Assembly: GCA_030737875.1 (NCBI GenBank)
Contig: CM060922.1
Location: forward strand, 759,635,603-759,699,602
Origin: Allium sativum
Taxonomy: Eukaryota; Streptophyta; Magnoliopsida; Asparagales; Amaryllidaceae
Direction of reading: 5' to 3'
Length of the DNA stretch: 64,000 nt
The notes beneath the pieces are model-generated. The model was given only the letters and a program-made list of their open reading frames with translations. It was not told the DNA's origin and made no database searches. Below, piece after piece: positions 24,686-36,614 of this stretch. The number at the start of each line of letters is the position of its first letter. The stretch's first letter is position 1. Both the position numbers and the translations under genes were made by a program.

Positions 24686-24924
24686 ATCTCAAAAACCCGA
24701 TTCATTAGGTCTACGGAATATGCTGGAGCATTAGTTAGACCAAACGGCATAACTAACCACTCATAAAATTTATCGGACCTAAAAGCGGTTAAGGGTACAC
24801 TCTCCTCTGCTACCCTCAACTGATGGAATCCTGTAGCAAGATCTAGTTGAGAAAACACTTGAGCTCCATGAAGCTGGTCGAACAAGTCATCTATCCTAGG
24901 AAAAGGATACTTGTTCCTAATAGT
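24679..24924 (-). CDS. Z reverse transcriptase middle fragment
   Basis: In frame with the preceding segment after the TGA. Reads RT palm and fingers motifs: [36 protein letters not shown] and DLMNRVF. It ends where a single missing base shifts the frame just before the catalytic FIDD motif. The Y paralogue reads continuously across this point. Confidence 0.88.
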   Translation of the reverse strand, partial: TIRNKYPFPRIDDLFDQLHGAQVFSQLDLATGFHQLRVAEESVPLTAFRSDKFYEWLVMPFGLTNAPAYSVDLMNRVFEMC

Positions 24925-26688
24925 TCATTTGTTGAGCTCGCGATAATCGACACATAATCTTAATGAACCATCTGCCTTTGTAGCAAAGACAACAGGCGCT
25001 CCCCAACTCGAACGACTTGGTCGCATCAAGCCCTTCTGTAATAGATCATCCACCTGAATAGATAGCTCCAACTTCTCCTTCGGTGCTAACCTTCGATCAG
25101 GCAACATGGTAGGCTTTGCATCTTTAACCAAATCAATGCGAAACTCTATCTCCCGATGAGGTGGTAAACCTGACACCTCCTCGAAGACATCTGCAAATTC
25201 TCGAACAATGGGAATAGAACTCAATTCTTCCTCCGCCACATCCAAGGAATAAAGGAAACTAGTCATAAGTGAGCTAGGTCCTCCACAAAATACTATGAAA
25301 TATTTCCCTTCATCTGTCTTAAATGAGATAGTTCCCTTCTTACAATCTAGAACCCCAGAATATCGAGACAGCCAATCCATCCCGAGTAGGACATCAAAAC
25401 CCATAAAACCCAAAACATATAAATTACAAGGGAAGAGTTCGTCATAATAAGAAATCGGAACTCCTAAGCATCCCATACAAAGATTTGCCGAGCCTCCAAT
25501 AGGGTTCGACACACAAATAGATTCTAAAGCCATTACTGGCTCAAGTTTCAGTTTATCAACAAGAGTACGAGAAATGAAATCGAGGGAAGCACCGGTATCA
25601 AATAAGACACGAATAGGAATGCCAAAAATAGATAGAATACCTTCCATAACTTGCTTCCCCTTTACTGTTGCAGAAGTGGAAGGTGCTGAAGCTAAAGCAA
25701 AAGCTCGAGGTTGTTCCCCCTTCTGAAGAAGTGGACACTCCCTAGCAAAATGACCCGGCTTATGACAGTTGTAGCAGCCATCCCTTGGAGCAAACTGAGT
25801 CTTGATTGTCTGTGATTCAACCTTCGGATACTTAGCCATTGGTGCCTTAAGCACAGGTGCCCTTTCCACCTGTTTCTTCTTAGCCTCCGTACAGTTCTTA
25901 GCAAAATGGCCCTTCTTCCCGCAGTTATGACAAGTAAACCTAGATATATCTTTATTTGGTTGAAACTTCCTCTTATTCTCACCTGTCGGTGCCGAATTAG
26001 CTGATTTCGGAACCAAACCTTCAAACCTCAATCCCATGTTTACCAAATCCAAATAGGGTGCCAAGATGTGGTTTGTCATATCTCGATGAAACTCAGGACG
26101 TAATCCTGTAATGAACTTATCATTCTTCTTCAATGGCGTATCAATTAGACCTAGTCCGAATAAAGACAATGTAGTGAATCGCTTCTCATACTCTGCTACC
26201 GTCATAGTCCCTTGCTTCAAGTCCATGAAACTCTTGTATAATAAGGTCTTCCCAGCTTCCGGAACATATTTCTTTTTAAATTCCTCCTTGAATTGGGCCC
26301 AAGAAAAGTCATCCTCTTGGACACCAAAAGTAATCAGATTCCACCAATCCATAGCCGTATCAGTTAAATGTCGTGATGCCAATCGACGCTTCATTGCATC
26401 ATCTAGCTCCATATCCCCAAATATACGGTCACATAGCTTGACCCATGTCTGAACTTCTATGATGGTTTCCGAGCCACTAAACCTCTTTCCCCCAAGCCTT
26501 TCATAGTCACGACACAGTGAAGCAAATCCCTTATGAGGCCTGACTTGCACGACCTCCTCTACAACACCTATTATTGGATCCTCCACAGCAGCTGCATTCC
26601 TCGGTGCATGATTCTCACCATTAGTTACTGTACTAGCTCGGCCACCTCTACCTCTTCCTCCTCTAGTATTTGCAGTACGAGTACTCAT
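24925..26688 (-). CDS. Z Gag-protease-RT N-terminal part (587 aa)
   Basis: Capsid/gag domain about residues 70-230 (with TAMDWWNLI near 111-119 and FMDLKQGTMTVAEYEKRF near 154-171). Two CCHC zinc knuckles follow, CHNCGKKGHFAKNC (253-266) and CYNCHKPGHFAREC (305-318), both with the C-X2-C-X4-H-X4-C spacing that binds RNA. The aspartic protease active site is DTGAS (364-368), and LLGMDWL (434-440) closes the protease fold. The RT N-terminus runs from about 495 (VREFADVFEEVSGLPPHREIEF) to LCVDYRELNK, where a TGA ends the frame. Downstream sequence continues in the same frame. Two knuckles and gag-pro-RT in one frame suit a plant Gypsy chromovirus. Confidence 0.93.
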   Translation of the reverse strand: MSTRTANTRGGRGRGGRASTVTNGENHAPRNAAAVEDPIIGVVEEVVQVRPHKGFASLCRDYERLGGKRFSGSETIIEVQTWVKLCDRIFGDMELDDAMKRRLASRHLTDTAMDWWNLITFGVQEDDFSWAQFKEEFKKKYVPEAGKTLLYKSFMDLKQGTMTVAEYEKRFTTLSLFGLGLIDTPLKKNDKFITGLRPEFHRDMTNHILAPYLDLVNMGLRFEGLVPKSANSAPTGENKRKFQPNKDISRFTCHNCGKKGHFAKNCTEAKKKQVERAPVLKAPMAKYPKVESQTIKTQFAPRDGCYNCHKPGHFARECPLLQKGEQPRAFALASAPSTSATVKGKQVMEGILSIFGIPIRVLFDTGASLDFISRTLVDKLKLEPVMALESICVSNPIGGSANLCMGCLGVPISYYDELFPCNLYVLGFMGFDVLLGMDWLSRYSGVLDCKKGTISFKTDEGKYFIVFCGGPSSLMTSFLYSLDVAEEELSSIPIVREFADVFEEVSGLPPHREIEFRIDLVKDAKPTMLPDRRLAPKEKLELSIQVDDLLQKGLMRPSRSSWGAPVVFATKADGSLRLCVDYRELNK

Positions 26689-26964
26689 AGTTTACTACCT
26701 GAATTATAGCAAACATCTTTAGAATTCTTGAAGACAGAATTATTTCAATGAAACGATACAAAAAAAGTTTTACTACCAAGAAAGACCTTATTCAAGAAAG
26801 GGTTGCAAGAAATAGTCATTCCTAAGGAATATTTTCAAAGTGTAGTTTTCAAAATACAAATACGCTCTCATATGTATAATACACTCGACTCATTCTAGGG
26901 TGTCACTTACCCCATCTCTAATGAGCCATACCCATCCAAAGCCAAGGTGTTCGCTCAACCTTGT

Positions 26965-26976
26965 GCTCTGATACCA
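26965..26976 (-). other. Primer binding site of Z element
   Basis: Minus strand TGGTATCAGAGC, two bases inside the 5' LTR end (GTTACATT). Initiator-Met tRNA type, identical to the X and Y elements. Confidence 0.92.
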
Positions 26977-28864
26977 AATGTAACGACCCGACTTTTCGAA
27001 CCTCGAAAGTCGACACTAAATACATCCACGGTATTCGTGTGCCAAACATCCAAGTGCCGGAAAGTCGAATTGTTGGGTAAAAAAAAAAAAGTAGAACAAG
27101 GAAGAAAGAACATAATATCATAATCTCACAGCGGAACGGAAATATATAATATCAACATAGTACAAAGGGTTACTCTGAATAAAGGAATTTCAGAGTTACA
27201 ATAACCTAAGTACCATAATCAGCCTGGACAGTTATAACTGCCTGTCCTCACAATACTGATATGTACATAACTAATACAATACAACTGAAATAGAAATAGG
27301 TAGATAGATAATGGAAGCCTCCAGCTCGTCTTCCGAACTTTAAAGCATCCAAAGTAAAACCTGCCATACTCAGCCTACTCGAAGGAGTACGTGAGGATTT
27401 TAGGGAAAACAAAAACCAAGCATCAGACATCAGTCTGGTATGAGAAAACTCAAGATTGCATGTAACAATATTGAGGGGACCGTGCATATAACCGCTCCGG
27501 TTTTCCCCTCAAAAGAAACCAACCATTTATTAAGTTTACTATAGTTGTATTATAGATAATGTCTAGGGTGTAGAATATAAATAAATCACATAGATGGAAT
27601 GGTTACATTGGTTACATTCGACAACTATTAAGTGTACAAACAAAACCGCTAAGGTACGTTCGTATATTGGATTTTCCATCGGAGACCTCTCAATACAGAT
27701 CCAAACTCCATGCACAAGGGTCAGAAAGTACCTCCGAGCATCGCATATCTCTAGATAAAATATACCATAAGGTAAACACAACTGGCCCACGCACGAAACA
27801 CCGAAGTGCACCACGTGGAACTAAATATATCCAACTCCCGCGCGCAACTTCGAGGAGCTCCCGCACGATTCGATATAAGCATACACTAGATATGGAGTCA
27901 ATATATCCTGCCATAGGTTAGCAAAACCTCAGATTGTGCTCCTACTCTGTTTTTAGCCATATCCGATGTCGAGGTTTCGTTCGACATCTTTCACACGAGT
28001 CTTCATCACTCGAACATAACACGGATCCCAAATTGGATTCCTACTTCTCGAACAGATCACGAATCACTACTTTGATCCGAGCATCACAAGAAGTTTCCCA
28101 ACCTTCATATAGATTCACTTTTCTTCTTCAACCGCTTCCAAAACGTAGAACTCGTACTCTAGTTTTGAAGTGGTATTCGATGAGTAAAACACTTATCGAT
28201 CACGGACTCTTCAAAACTAATCGATGAATTTCCGGTTAACTCAATTCCGGTTCTTTCAAAAGTAAGTGAATGCTAGAGACGTTTCATACCAACACTCCTC
28301 CCCGGGGGTTCTCATTGGTATGGAATCGTGAAGCTTTCCCGATACTTCTTAAGTTATAATGGTATAGTTTGATGGTCGACTAATCGACTATCTAGTCAAA
28401 ACAATAGCTTATAGAAACCATGGTTCGTGCACTTAACTCGTTCTCGACATTATCAACTTAACTATCCCTTGGTCAAGAGTAAGGCCAGGTAAGTTAGAGA
28501 ACTGGTTGCATATCACCCCTTGCCTAGACACCCCATTCTTGACACTCACAGATAGATAAGCCTACTCGTCGGCTTATTAGAATTAAGCACAGTATCCATG
28601 ATATTCAATAAACAAGTAAGTAATTAACATGGTTAACACGTTTCCAACATTCCCAACCTATCCATTCCTCGGCCAAGAGGGAAGCCGGTAGGTTAGAGCT
28701 CTATTGCTCCGTCCCTACTCGACATCAATCTTAACTCTCACAAATAGATAAGCCTACTTCGTTGGCTTATTAGTGTTAAGCATTATCAGTTACCTTTTTA
28801 ATCTAATGACTTAATCATGACGAGGTTTAGCAATTCATAACCCTTTTCTAACCTTTGTTTTATT

Positions 28865-29075
28865 TGGAAAGATATTTTATAAGAAGATATTTTGAAGATA
28901 TTTAGAAAGAAGATATTTTGAAAAGAAGATATTTTGAAAGAAGATATTTAGAAAGAAGATATTTAGAAAGAAGATATATTGAAAGAAGAAATTTAGAAAG
29001 AAGATATTTAGAAAGAAGATATTTTCGAAGAAGATATTTTGAAAGAAGATATTTAGAAAGAAGATATTTTAGAAG
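28865..29075 (-). repeat. Short tandem repeat in Z 5' LTR
   Basis: Counterpart of the 20294-20505 array, with different unit order (for example AAGAAATTTAG and AGATATATTGA variants), so the array has changed since insertion. Confidence 0.88.
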
Positions 29076-29968
29076 ATAAGACCATTTACATAAATTTAAA
29101 GAACATTTACAATACTTAGAAATCCAAAAATCAAGGTTAAACGGGTAGTTTTGCACTAGTGAAGTTTTGGTCATTTTCAAGGGGTTACTTAGCATTTTAC
29201 TATTCAATCACTTCAAGGTAGTAAACATACAAGTAAAACAAGATCTTATACGATATGAAATCACTAAATATGTCATTACAAAGTTCCATACAAAGTGTTG
29301 AAAACACAACAATTCAAACTGCATCTATAGCGACTATCGCTATAAGTGCACTTTCAAGTTCAAGTCCACAATATGTCAATTCCCTACTAATCCTTATGTG
29401 CTTTGTTTCAAGTCCATTCCACTTGTTATACAAGTTAATTCAATTCCAAATCCAAGTTCATTCAAGTCCATTCCAATCCATTAACATGGATTACATATGT
29501 CACTTACTTTTAAAGTAAGAATCAAGTTAACATTTTTAACATAAGTTACCAACATTCAAGCAACTTTAACAATAGTTAAAAACATGCAAAAGATTTATGT
29601 TCGCTGTCCTAAATAGTGAGTAAACTCACCTTAATCCTTAGCAAATCCAAGATCCAAAATAAGAATAAAGATCCAAGAATAAGAATAAAGATCCAAGCTA
29701 GCAACCTCCTTCCTTTCCTTGCTTCCTTCCTTATATAGCTCACGAACAAAGATGAAAATTGAGAGAGGCTTGGATTTTTCAACTTCTAACTTGCTAGAAG
29801 GTCTTGTAATGGTATAAGAAGGCTACACTCAAAGTTTGAGTTGATTTGGAGTTGGTTTGAATATAGTTTGAGAAAGTTAGTAAGGAAGAGGAAGAAGATG
29901 AAGATAAGCCATTAAAAGCTTCACTTTTGCTTAGGAATTTTGTGTAAGAAAGAAGGAGGTATACCCCT

Positions 29969-29979
29969 CCTTATATAGG
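29969..29979 (-). promoter_or_regulatory. TATA box of Z 5' LTR
   Basis: Minus strand CCTATATAAGG identical to the 3' LTR copy at 21406-21416; this is the copy positioned to transcribe the element. Confidence 0.6.
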
Positions 29980-30808
29980 AAAAGGAAGGTGGATGGGAAA
30001 AGACCAAAATGCCCTTAAAACCCTAATAGTAATTATGATAGATGGGATGGTGTGTAAGGGAAGTGAAAGGTGTGTAAGAGATGGTAAGTTTGCTTTTTCA
30101 AGTAAGCATTCATTTGTATACATATAAGAAGCTTATATACATACACTTAGGATATTTTCTAAACTCTTGATGTGGCTAATTATGATTACATATATATGTG
30201 TATATGCATGTATGTGAATACATACACATATATCAAACAACGTTGCAACGATATGAAACAACTTCTATTCAACGATAGGATGTGAATCTGGAAGTTGAAT
30301 CTCGATCATACTATTAGTTCTTTATAAAATGATTTATTCAAGTAAACAAAACTTGGAAATAAATCCATTAACTTATTTAAACAATTAAAACAAGCATATT
30401 CAAATTATAAAGCACTTATTTGAATACTTAAATACCAAAATACAAAAACTTTCCTTAAATGCTCATTTTTTTAAAATGATGACATCATCAATATAGTTAG
30501 CCATAAATATGAAAAATATTTTTATTTGCTAATTACTTTTCTAATGAATAACTAGAAATTCATTTAAATTTTCAACAACATTTATTGAGAAAATAGCTAT
30601 ATATAAATAAAATGGCTTTCGGTCACATTTTCGACATTTTTCCAAAAAATATATTTTTGAGAACATTTTTCTGAAATGAGCCAAGGATTATTAATTATTA
30701 ATGAAAAGATGTTTAACATGGTTATAAAATCACATTTATGATATTTAACAATATTCCAAACTGTTACAATATTTGAAGATTAAGTGTTCAAATTTCCGGG
30801 TCTTTACA

Positions 30809-30813
30809 GTTTT
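30809..30813 (+). repeat. Right target-site duplication of the Z element
   Basis: GTTTT, matching 18401-18405. Confidence 0.9.
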
Positions 30814-33800
30814 TGAAAGTAAATAGGGATTTCAAAATTTTAAATTATGGTTTTCAAGAAATTGCTTTATAATTAAAGATTTAAATAAAACGAAATTATA
30901 TCTTAAAAATTTAAATCTAACCATGTTTTAGATCATTAGGCTTTGTGTAATTTAGTAAATAATCCATCATGGTAAAAGAAGGAATTTGAAATGATAAGGA
31001 ATAAGTCTCAAAATTCAGAAACTATAATTAACCGTTCCTCATGACTTCTAATATTCCTCTTTTCAAATACCTTGTATGATTTATAGAAATTATCACAATT
31101 AACCTTTTTAAAGATTTAAAATCTCCCAATCCAAAACATGGAAAGGTTGTTCTTGTCAGTAAAATAAACTGAAATATAAAATTTTAAATGTGTATTTATA
31201 TTGTGAGACTCTCAATTAAAATAATAATATAGAAAAAAATTCAAATATTTCTCTTAGAAAAGACTAAGGAAATTTTTATATGGTTTGGGGTATTTGATTC
31301 TGTAAATCATTCGGGTTGCTTGTCAGCTAGGTAAGGGGAATATCCATTTTATTTATTTTGGATTTCTAACTGAGTTTTCTTTTCGAGAATTCATTGTTGG
31401 TTGGTAGCAACCTTTTGTTGAGACTACTTTGTATCTTTGGAAATGGTTCGTAGTTTGATTGCGGTCTATGATACCGTCGTGCCGAGGACAAGTATTTTTT
31501 TGGATTCACGTCAAATCTTAAATGATGACGTAGGACGATTAATATTTTAATCCAATCCCTATAGGATTGAGGTTCAACCTTTGTCCAAAGTCCGTTTAAT
31601 AGTTGACCATTTAGCGTTATACCTAAAATGGTCAATTAGTTGACGAGTTATGGTACAACTTGAATCTAGGACTCAATCATAAAAGTTGCATCCAAAATTT
31701 CCTTTATAAACTTCTTTCTTTCATCCTTCCTTCCTCGTCTAGCTGAACTATATTCTTCTTCTATTTCTTTGTTTTCACCTCATCTCCTCCTTTTTTGCGC
31801 CAGTTTACGCATTAGATCTTGCTCCACTATGACTCCAAGATCTAACCCTAATTTCTTCTCTCTAATCATTTTCTTAGCCCATAATACTTACTTACATTAT
31901 TCGATCTTTGAATGAGACCATTTGTTTGGATCGGATTAAGCATAAGGTTTCAACCCTTTAGGGTAAGAGAAATAGTCATAGCAGTTGGATTTTTGCACCG
32001 GTCCTTTTCTTCGAAATTTTTGTGTAGGGTCATTGTTTGTGCTGCATCTTCCTTTGTCATATTTTGTCAGCGTAGATTTTTACGGAGGCAATCGTCATTT
32101 TGGAGGTGAAGATTGAGCTATGTTTGGATGGTTTTACTAAGGAGAATCTCGATGAGATTTTTAGAGGCATCCATGTTGTACATGGACTTGAATGGTCTTT
32201 GGTTTGATTGACTTTAGAGATTTTGCTGCAGATCTCCTCTCCCTAAATGTCAATTTTTGAGTTTGGAAATCTATGTTTGGACTACTCATATAGATGTGTG
32301 TTTCATTTAGCATATTAATCCAAAGATGGGAAGTTACAACTAGATTTTTCTTATGATGTGGGAATCAATCTTTTCTATGATCGATGGCATAACCATCATT
32401 TAGTACGCATTATGTTTTAATCAGCTTGTTGCCCTGTGTGCTGTTTCATGGAGTCGCTTTCTGTTTTTTCACCTATCCCCTTTTGTCTTTAGACAATGTT
32501 AGGTGAATCTCCGTGAATGCCATTTTTGTGGTGGGTTTCTTTTATCATCGCAAAACACTCTCTTAGAATAGGTGGTGACGTGGGAACCTCCAACAACACT
32601 AGCAATGTCTACAACACGAGATTGAGCATTTTGCTATCATGATATGACTATTGGAAGGTCGTGGAAATGGTTTGAGCTCCAGCCGTAGGGAAAGACATCC
32701 CGTTGTTTATAGGCAATGTTTTAGAGTTTTTGTGTTGCTTTTTATTGTTTTTTTTGTTCTTTTTCTCTTTCCAGCAATTTTCTCTTGGCTTTGCGGTAGT
32801 TCGTGCTTGAAACTGTTAGTGTTATTATTCCTGGAAATCGCATGACGATGTATTGGGATTTCTTGTGTGTTTGTCTTTCACGCTTCATTGTATTTGAATT
32901 AGAAATGAAATCTCATTTTTTTACCTAACTAACAATTTCTTTAGAGCTGGAAAGCATAGAATTCTATAGTGGATAAATTTTAGCGAAGAACAGGTTGTTG
33001 CATTGTTTCGTCATGGGTATATTTATTATTTGTCACCTGTTCCCTTTTTGAGCTAAAATTTACTTTTTGGTTTTGTATGTGGTTTTGATTTTTGCATTTT
33101 TTGCGTGACTTCCTTCTACATAAGCATGTGACTTGAATTGTTTAAGTTTTAGGAAAAAATATTTTTGAAACTTTTTGCAAATGCTGTTTGGAAAAAAATT
33201 GTAATAATATATCCATTTTGAAAATTTACATTTTTGGATTCACTTTCATTTAAATCCGATTTATGTAAAAACATGAATTTCGGTGCATTAGTTAACGTAT
33301 GTATAAACATCTATTTTGTATAAAAATAAATGGTTTAAATATAGAAAATCACATGTTACCAAAAAATTTGTTTTTAGACAAATCTGATAAAGAAAGTAAA
33401 ATGATATTAAAAAGGAATTTTAAAGTTTTCATAAGAATATATAAGAGGAAATTTACCTTTATGGAAAATTTCAATTTTTATAGTCACATAAAGTGTAAGG
33501 AAGATTTATTTCTATGTTTTAGCGGTCATTAGGGATGACAGTGCGAAAAGACGTTAGCGATAGTAAGGGAAAGGCTATTTTAGTCATGGAAATGTTGTTT
33601 CCCTACCTTGTCGACAATGCACGCAAGTTATTAGTTAACTCATTTTACGTTTTAGAGCTTGTCTTGAGCCTCCCTTCCAGTCTACAGTTGGGAATTTTTG
33701 CAGTATTTTTGGGGCATAGAGGTAAAATTGCATTGTAGGATGGGAATTGGAACATTTGTAAGTGGAAAGAACATTTTATTTCTCCGATTTGATCTCATTT

Positions 33801-34205
33801 TTCTGGCTTAGGAGAAATTAATAGGAAATGGTTAAGATGCGTTAACATGTTGGATAGTAAAGTCCAAAATTTCTTGCTTCACATTTCAATTCTTAGTCAT
33901 GTGAGGGTTATGGATGAAAATGTTTTCAAAAGCTTGCATTCATGTAGAACTGTCAATATATTTTTTGGATGTTTGCATCATGTTTTCCAAATTAATCATA
34001 TACATATAGGTGGATCCGATCTAGAATCATTATGCATGCATTTTTTGTGGTTGCAATTCATTATGCACATTGCGCACGTGCGCACGTTGGTTACAAAATT
34101 GGATGTACACTAATTGGTTGTGTAGTTTAGGAAAATTAGGAGTCAACGCCATGAAATTGTCTTTGGTAAAATTTCGGGATGAAATTTCTTTTAAGGAGGA
34201 AAGAA
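30814..34205 (+). mobile_element. X element interior, part 2 (no gag-pol)
   Basis: About 3.4 kb with no protein-family motif in any frame; frames up to ~90 codons are scattered and unrelated to Gypsy proteins. A stretch around 31700-31870 looks promoter- or leader-like: TTTATAAAC, a long pyrimidine-rich stretch, then GATCTAACCCTAATTTC. With part 1 the interior is ~3.9 kb, close to its LTR length. This is the plan of LARDs, large non-autonomous elements that keep only LTRs, PBS and PPT. Confidence 0.75.
34193..34205 (+). other. Polypurine tract of X element
   Basis: AAGGAGGAAAGAA directly before the 3' LTR TGTAACAACC. Confidence 0.85.
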
Positions 34206-35177
34206 TGTAACAACCTGGAGTTTGATGATAATTAATTTAGTTATTTAATTAAGTCCCAAAAATGGAATTTCTGCAAATGATGGAATTTGACCACGAAACT
34301 TGTATTATTACATTCGTTATAGAATTCTGGTTAACTTTCATGTCTGGAGTTTCGCGAACGGAGTCCGTATGAAAATGTTACGGACGAAATATGAAAATGG
34401 ATGGAAAATAAATCAAGAGAATCATTTATTATATAATACCATTTATAACCGGCCCTCACTGGGCGAAATCGACCCAGTGGTCGATTTGGGATCGACCCCT
34501 CTAGTCGAAAATACCCAGTGACAGTTAGGGTTTTTAAGGTACTTCTATATTTTTTTTTATCAACGAACGGTTCTTTATAATATTAATTCTAACGATCTAG
34601 GGTCATTCCAACCCCTATAAATAAAGGGTTAGACCCCTTCTTTCGCACACAATTTTGATACTAGTAACAAAGTTCTACCGCTTCCCTTTTCTTTCAAATA
34701 TCTTCTAAATCATATCTAAACATATACAAACTAAACAAACATAGATTGGAGAGAATTAGAATTAGATTCTTGTGCAAAAGAGATGGTGCTACGAATAGGT
34801 GTTCTTTCATTCATATTTCCTTCCTCTTTCCTATTTACTTGCAGATCTACAAATCTAAAAGAATCCCCTTTTTGGTTTAATTGCAGATCCGTAAGATTTT
34901 GGGAATTGTAGGCCTAAAGGTTTATTCATATTCAGATTTAGATAGCTTTCAGTTGAGTGGGAAATTATATACTTCATTTATAATAACTGATTTAACTCGT
35001 TTGGGTAGATCAAAATTATATACCTAAAAGTTTACCAAATTTGTTTATTATTTTGTCAAATCTAAAATAATAGGTTTTGGTTTGAATATTGGAATTTATA
35101 GTCCTATTTTATTTATTATAGTGTTGCCTATAATTGTATTTAGATTTTGTTATGGTTATTGTGTACACCTTAGATCT
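34206..35177 (+). mobile_element. Start of the X 3' LTR, cut off by insertion
   Basis: 972 bp collinear with 14260-15230 of the 5' LTR, ending at TACACCTTAGATCT. The next ~2.6 kb of the LTR is missing here because minus-strand LTR sequence starts at 35178. GATCT (35173-35177) is a candidate target site. Confidence 0.85.
34614..34630 (+). promoter_or_regulatory. TATA box of X 3' LTR
   Basis: CCTATAAATAAAGGGTT, a strong TATA consensus (TATAAATA at 34616-34623). Confidence 0.55.
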
Positions 35178-36614
35178 TGTAACGAGCCAGCGAATTCCCG
35201 ATCCTGATTATCGACACAAAACACCATATCAAGTAACCAAGCTCTAGAATTTACTAGATCATTAATAGAAAAAAGTTAGAGAGTGAGAAATAGAAAGAAA
35301 GAAAGTTAGAATAGAAGAAGAAGAACATAAATACAACAACATTAGATTAAACACGATTCTCACAGTGGAACGAATAAAATATACTATATAACATAACTTC
35401 TGAAAAATAAATTGGTATATGTATACACATACCATTATCACAGTACAACACTTACAACACAGCGGAAATAAACAATAGCTATAAAATGTTGAAGCTTCTT
35501 GCTCCAAGCTCGTCCAAGTATATCTGTAAAATCCTGACTACTTGACTGCCCGTACAAATTTAGGACCCAAGAGTTTAGGGTAAAACAAAACAAAATAAAC
35601 TCTTCGTCGGTCATGGGACTGGTGTGAGTAAACTCCAACCACTTGGTTTAACTTTTAAAAATCCTTTTTAAAAGCAAAAATATTCGTAAGACCAATCCAC
35701 ACATAAATACGAATGATTTTTATGCAATAACCCAAAACATTCATTAAATCAATATTATTTTGATATTATAATAGTGTCTAAATTAAGTAAATAACAATTT
35801 AGCAGAACGCTTGCATCTCACGCTCCACATATATAGTATACAATCAAAACCGCAAAGCGCTTATTGGGGAATAGGTTTTGATCTATGACAAGGTATGGAA
35901 CCACCTTCCGATAGTGTATCTTTAGAGAGGAATACATTGGGTTCAGCAAGAACATTTTGAAACCTTGTCACACATGACCGACCACTCATTTTGCTTGAGT
36001 GCATCGTATGTATATCACTAACAGTTGGGACCAGCAACCGTTTCCCGAAAGGGACATCATCAATAGAATAAACAAACAAATGAAATTTCTCTAGATAGGT
36101 GACAACACACCCTAATGGGAGCGACCCACTTAGCCATGCTGCCTGCCTGATTTTTGTCATTTCTCGATTGTGAGGTTTGAAGTTACTGTTGCCTTTTTAA
36201 GAACATCACATCTTCATTCACTTTGAATGCCACATTGTCAAACCCACCAAAATCATTTATTTATTTCCCCAAAATATCACGGGTATAAAGCTAAGAGAAA
36301 CGAACTCCTCTGCCACCAAACGTAAATACTTTTGAAGAGATCTATATAGATGGTCTGCTAGGCATATTCTGTCAGACATTCGTCTATACAAGTTGTCCTG
36401 GGACTGGAAAAACCGTAGACACTTCCCCATTAATCCGTCTTAAGCGATTTCTACCTAGAATTAATAGAACAACCCTTGCACTTTACTCTGCCTTCAATTA
36501 TCTTCAGCATATTTGATTCGCAACGCTTATGCCTATACAGAATGGTTTTTAGTTAATAAACTGATCTAGGTCTCTCCGTGTTGACAACAAAAATATAAAA
36601 TCTGTTAAAACTTG
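35178..36614 (-). mobile_element. Minus-strand LTR fragment, 3' end only
   Basis: Plus strand starts TGTAACGAGCCAGCG and continues with a U5-like region: AATTCCCGATCCTG, CTCACAGTGGAACGAATAAA, CCAAGAGTTTAGGGTAAAAC, GGACTGGTGTGAGTAAACTCC. It is collinear with the next LTR (36615 onward) but about 1.44 kb long, ending where that LTR begins, so the second appears to have inserted into it. On the minus strand the order matches the U5 end of the Y-type LTR at 42800-43290. Confidence 0.7.

Larger units (their letters stand above)
22397..26688 (-). pseudogene. Gag-pol polyprotein of Z element, nearly intact
   Basis: One continuous gag-protease-RT-RNase H-integrase-chromodomain reading, interrupted only by TGA at 24925-24927, a one-base loss near 24683 and TAG at 23459-23461 (a tryptophan codon in the Y paralogue). 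Gag and pol are in the same frame, so a single polyprotein was made and then cut by the element protease. Start chosen at 26688 (MSTRTANTRGGRGRGG), an Arg/Gly-rich N-terminus also seen in the Y gag. The three lesions make this copy unable to move by itself unless supplied in trans. Confidence 0.93.
18406..30808 (-). mobile_element. Complete Ty3/Gypsy retrotransposon of family Z
   Basis: 12,403 bp, minus strand: 5' LTR 26979-30808, PBS 26965-26976, gag-pol 22397-26688, PPT 22246-22259, 3' LTR 18406-22245, flanked by GTTTT duplications. LTR ends are TGTAAAGACCCGG and GGGTCGTTACA on the element strand. In the first ~380 bp of the two LTR copies (plus-strand order) I count seven substitutions and one A-run length change, so insertion is fairly recent compared with its host element. 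The C-terminus of integrase carries a chromodomain-like segment, which points to a chromovirus. Confidence 0.95.
26979..30808 (-). mobile_element. 5' LTR of Z element
   Basis: 3830 bp, ten bases shorter than the 3' LTR overall. Bounded by the PBS on one side and the GTTTT duplication on the other. It would drive transcription toward gag at 26688. Confidence 0.95.
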
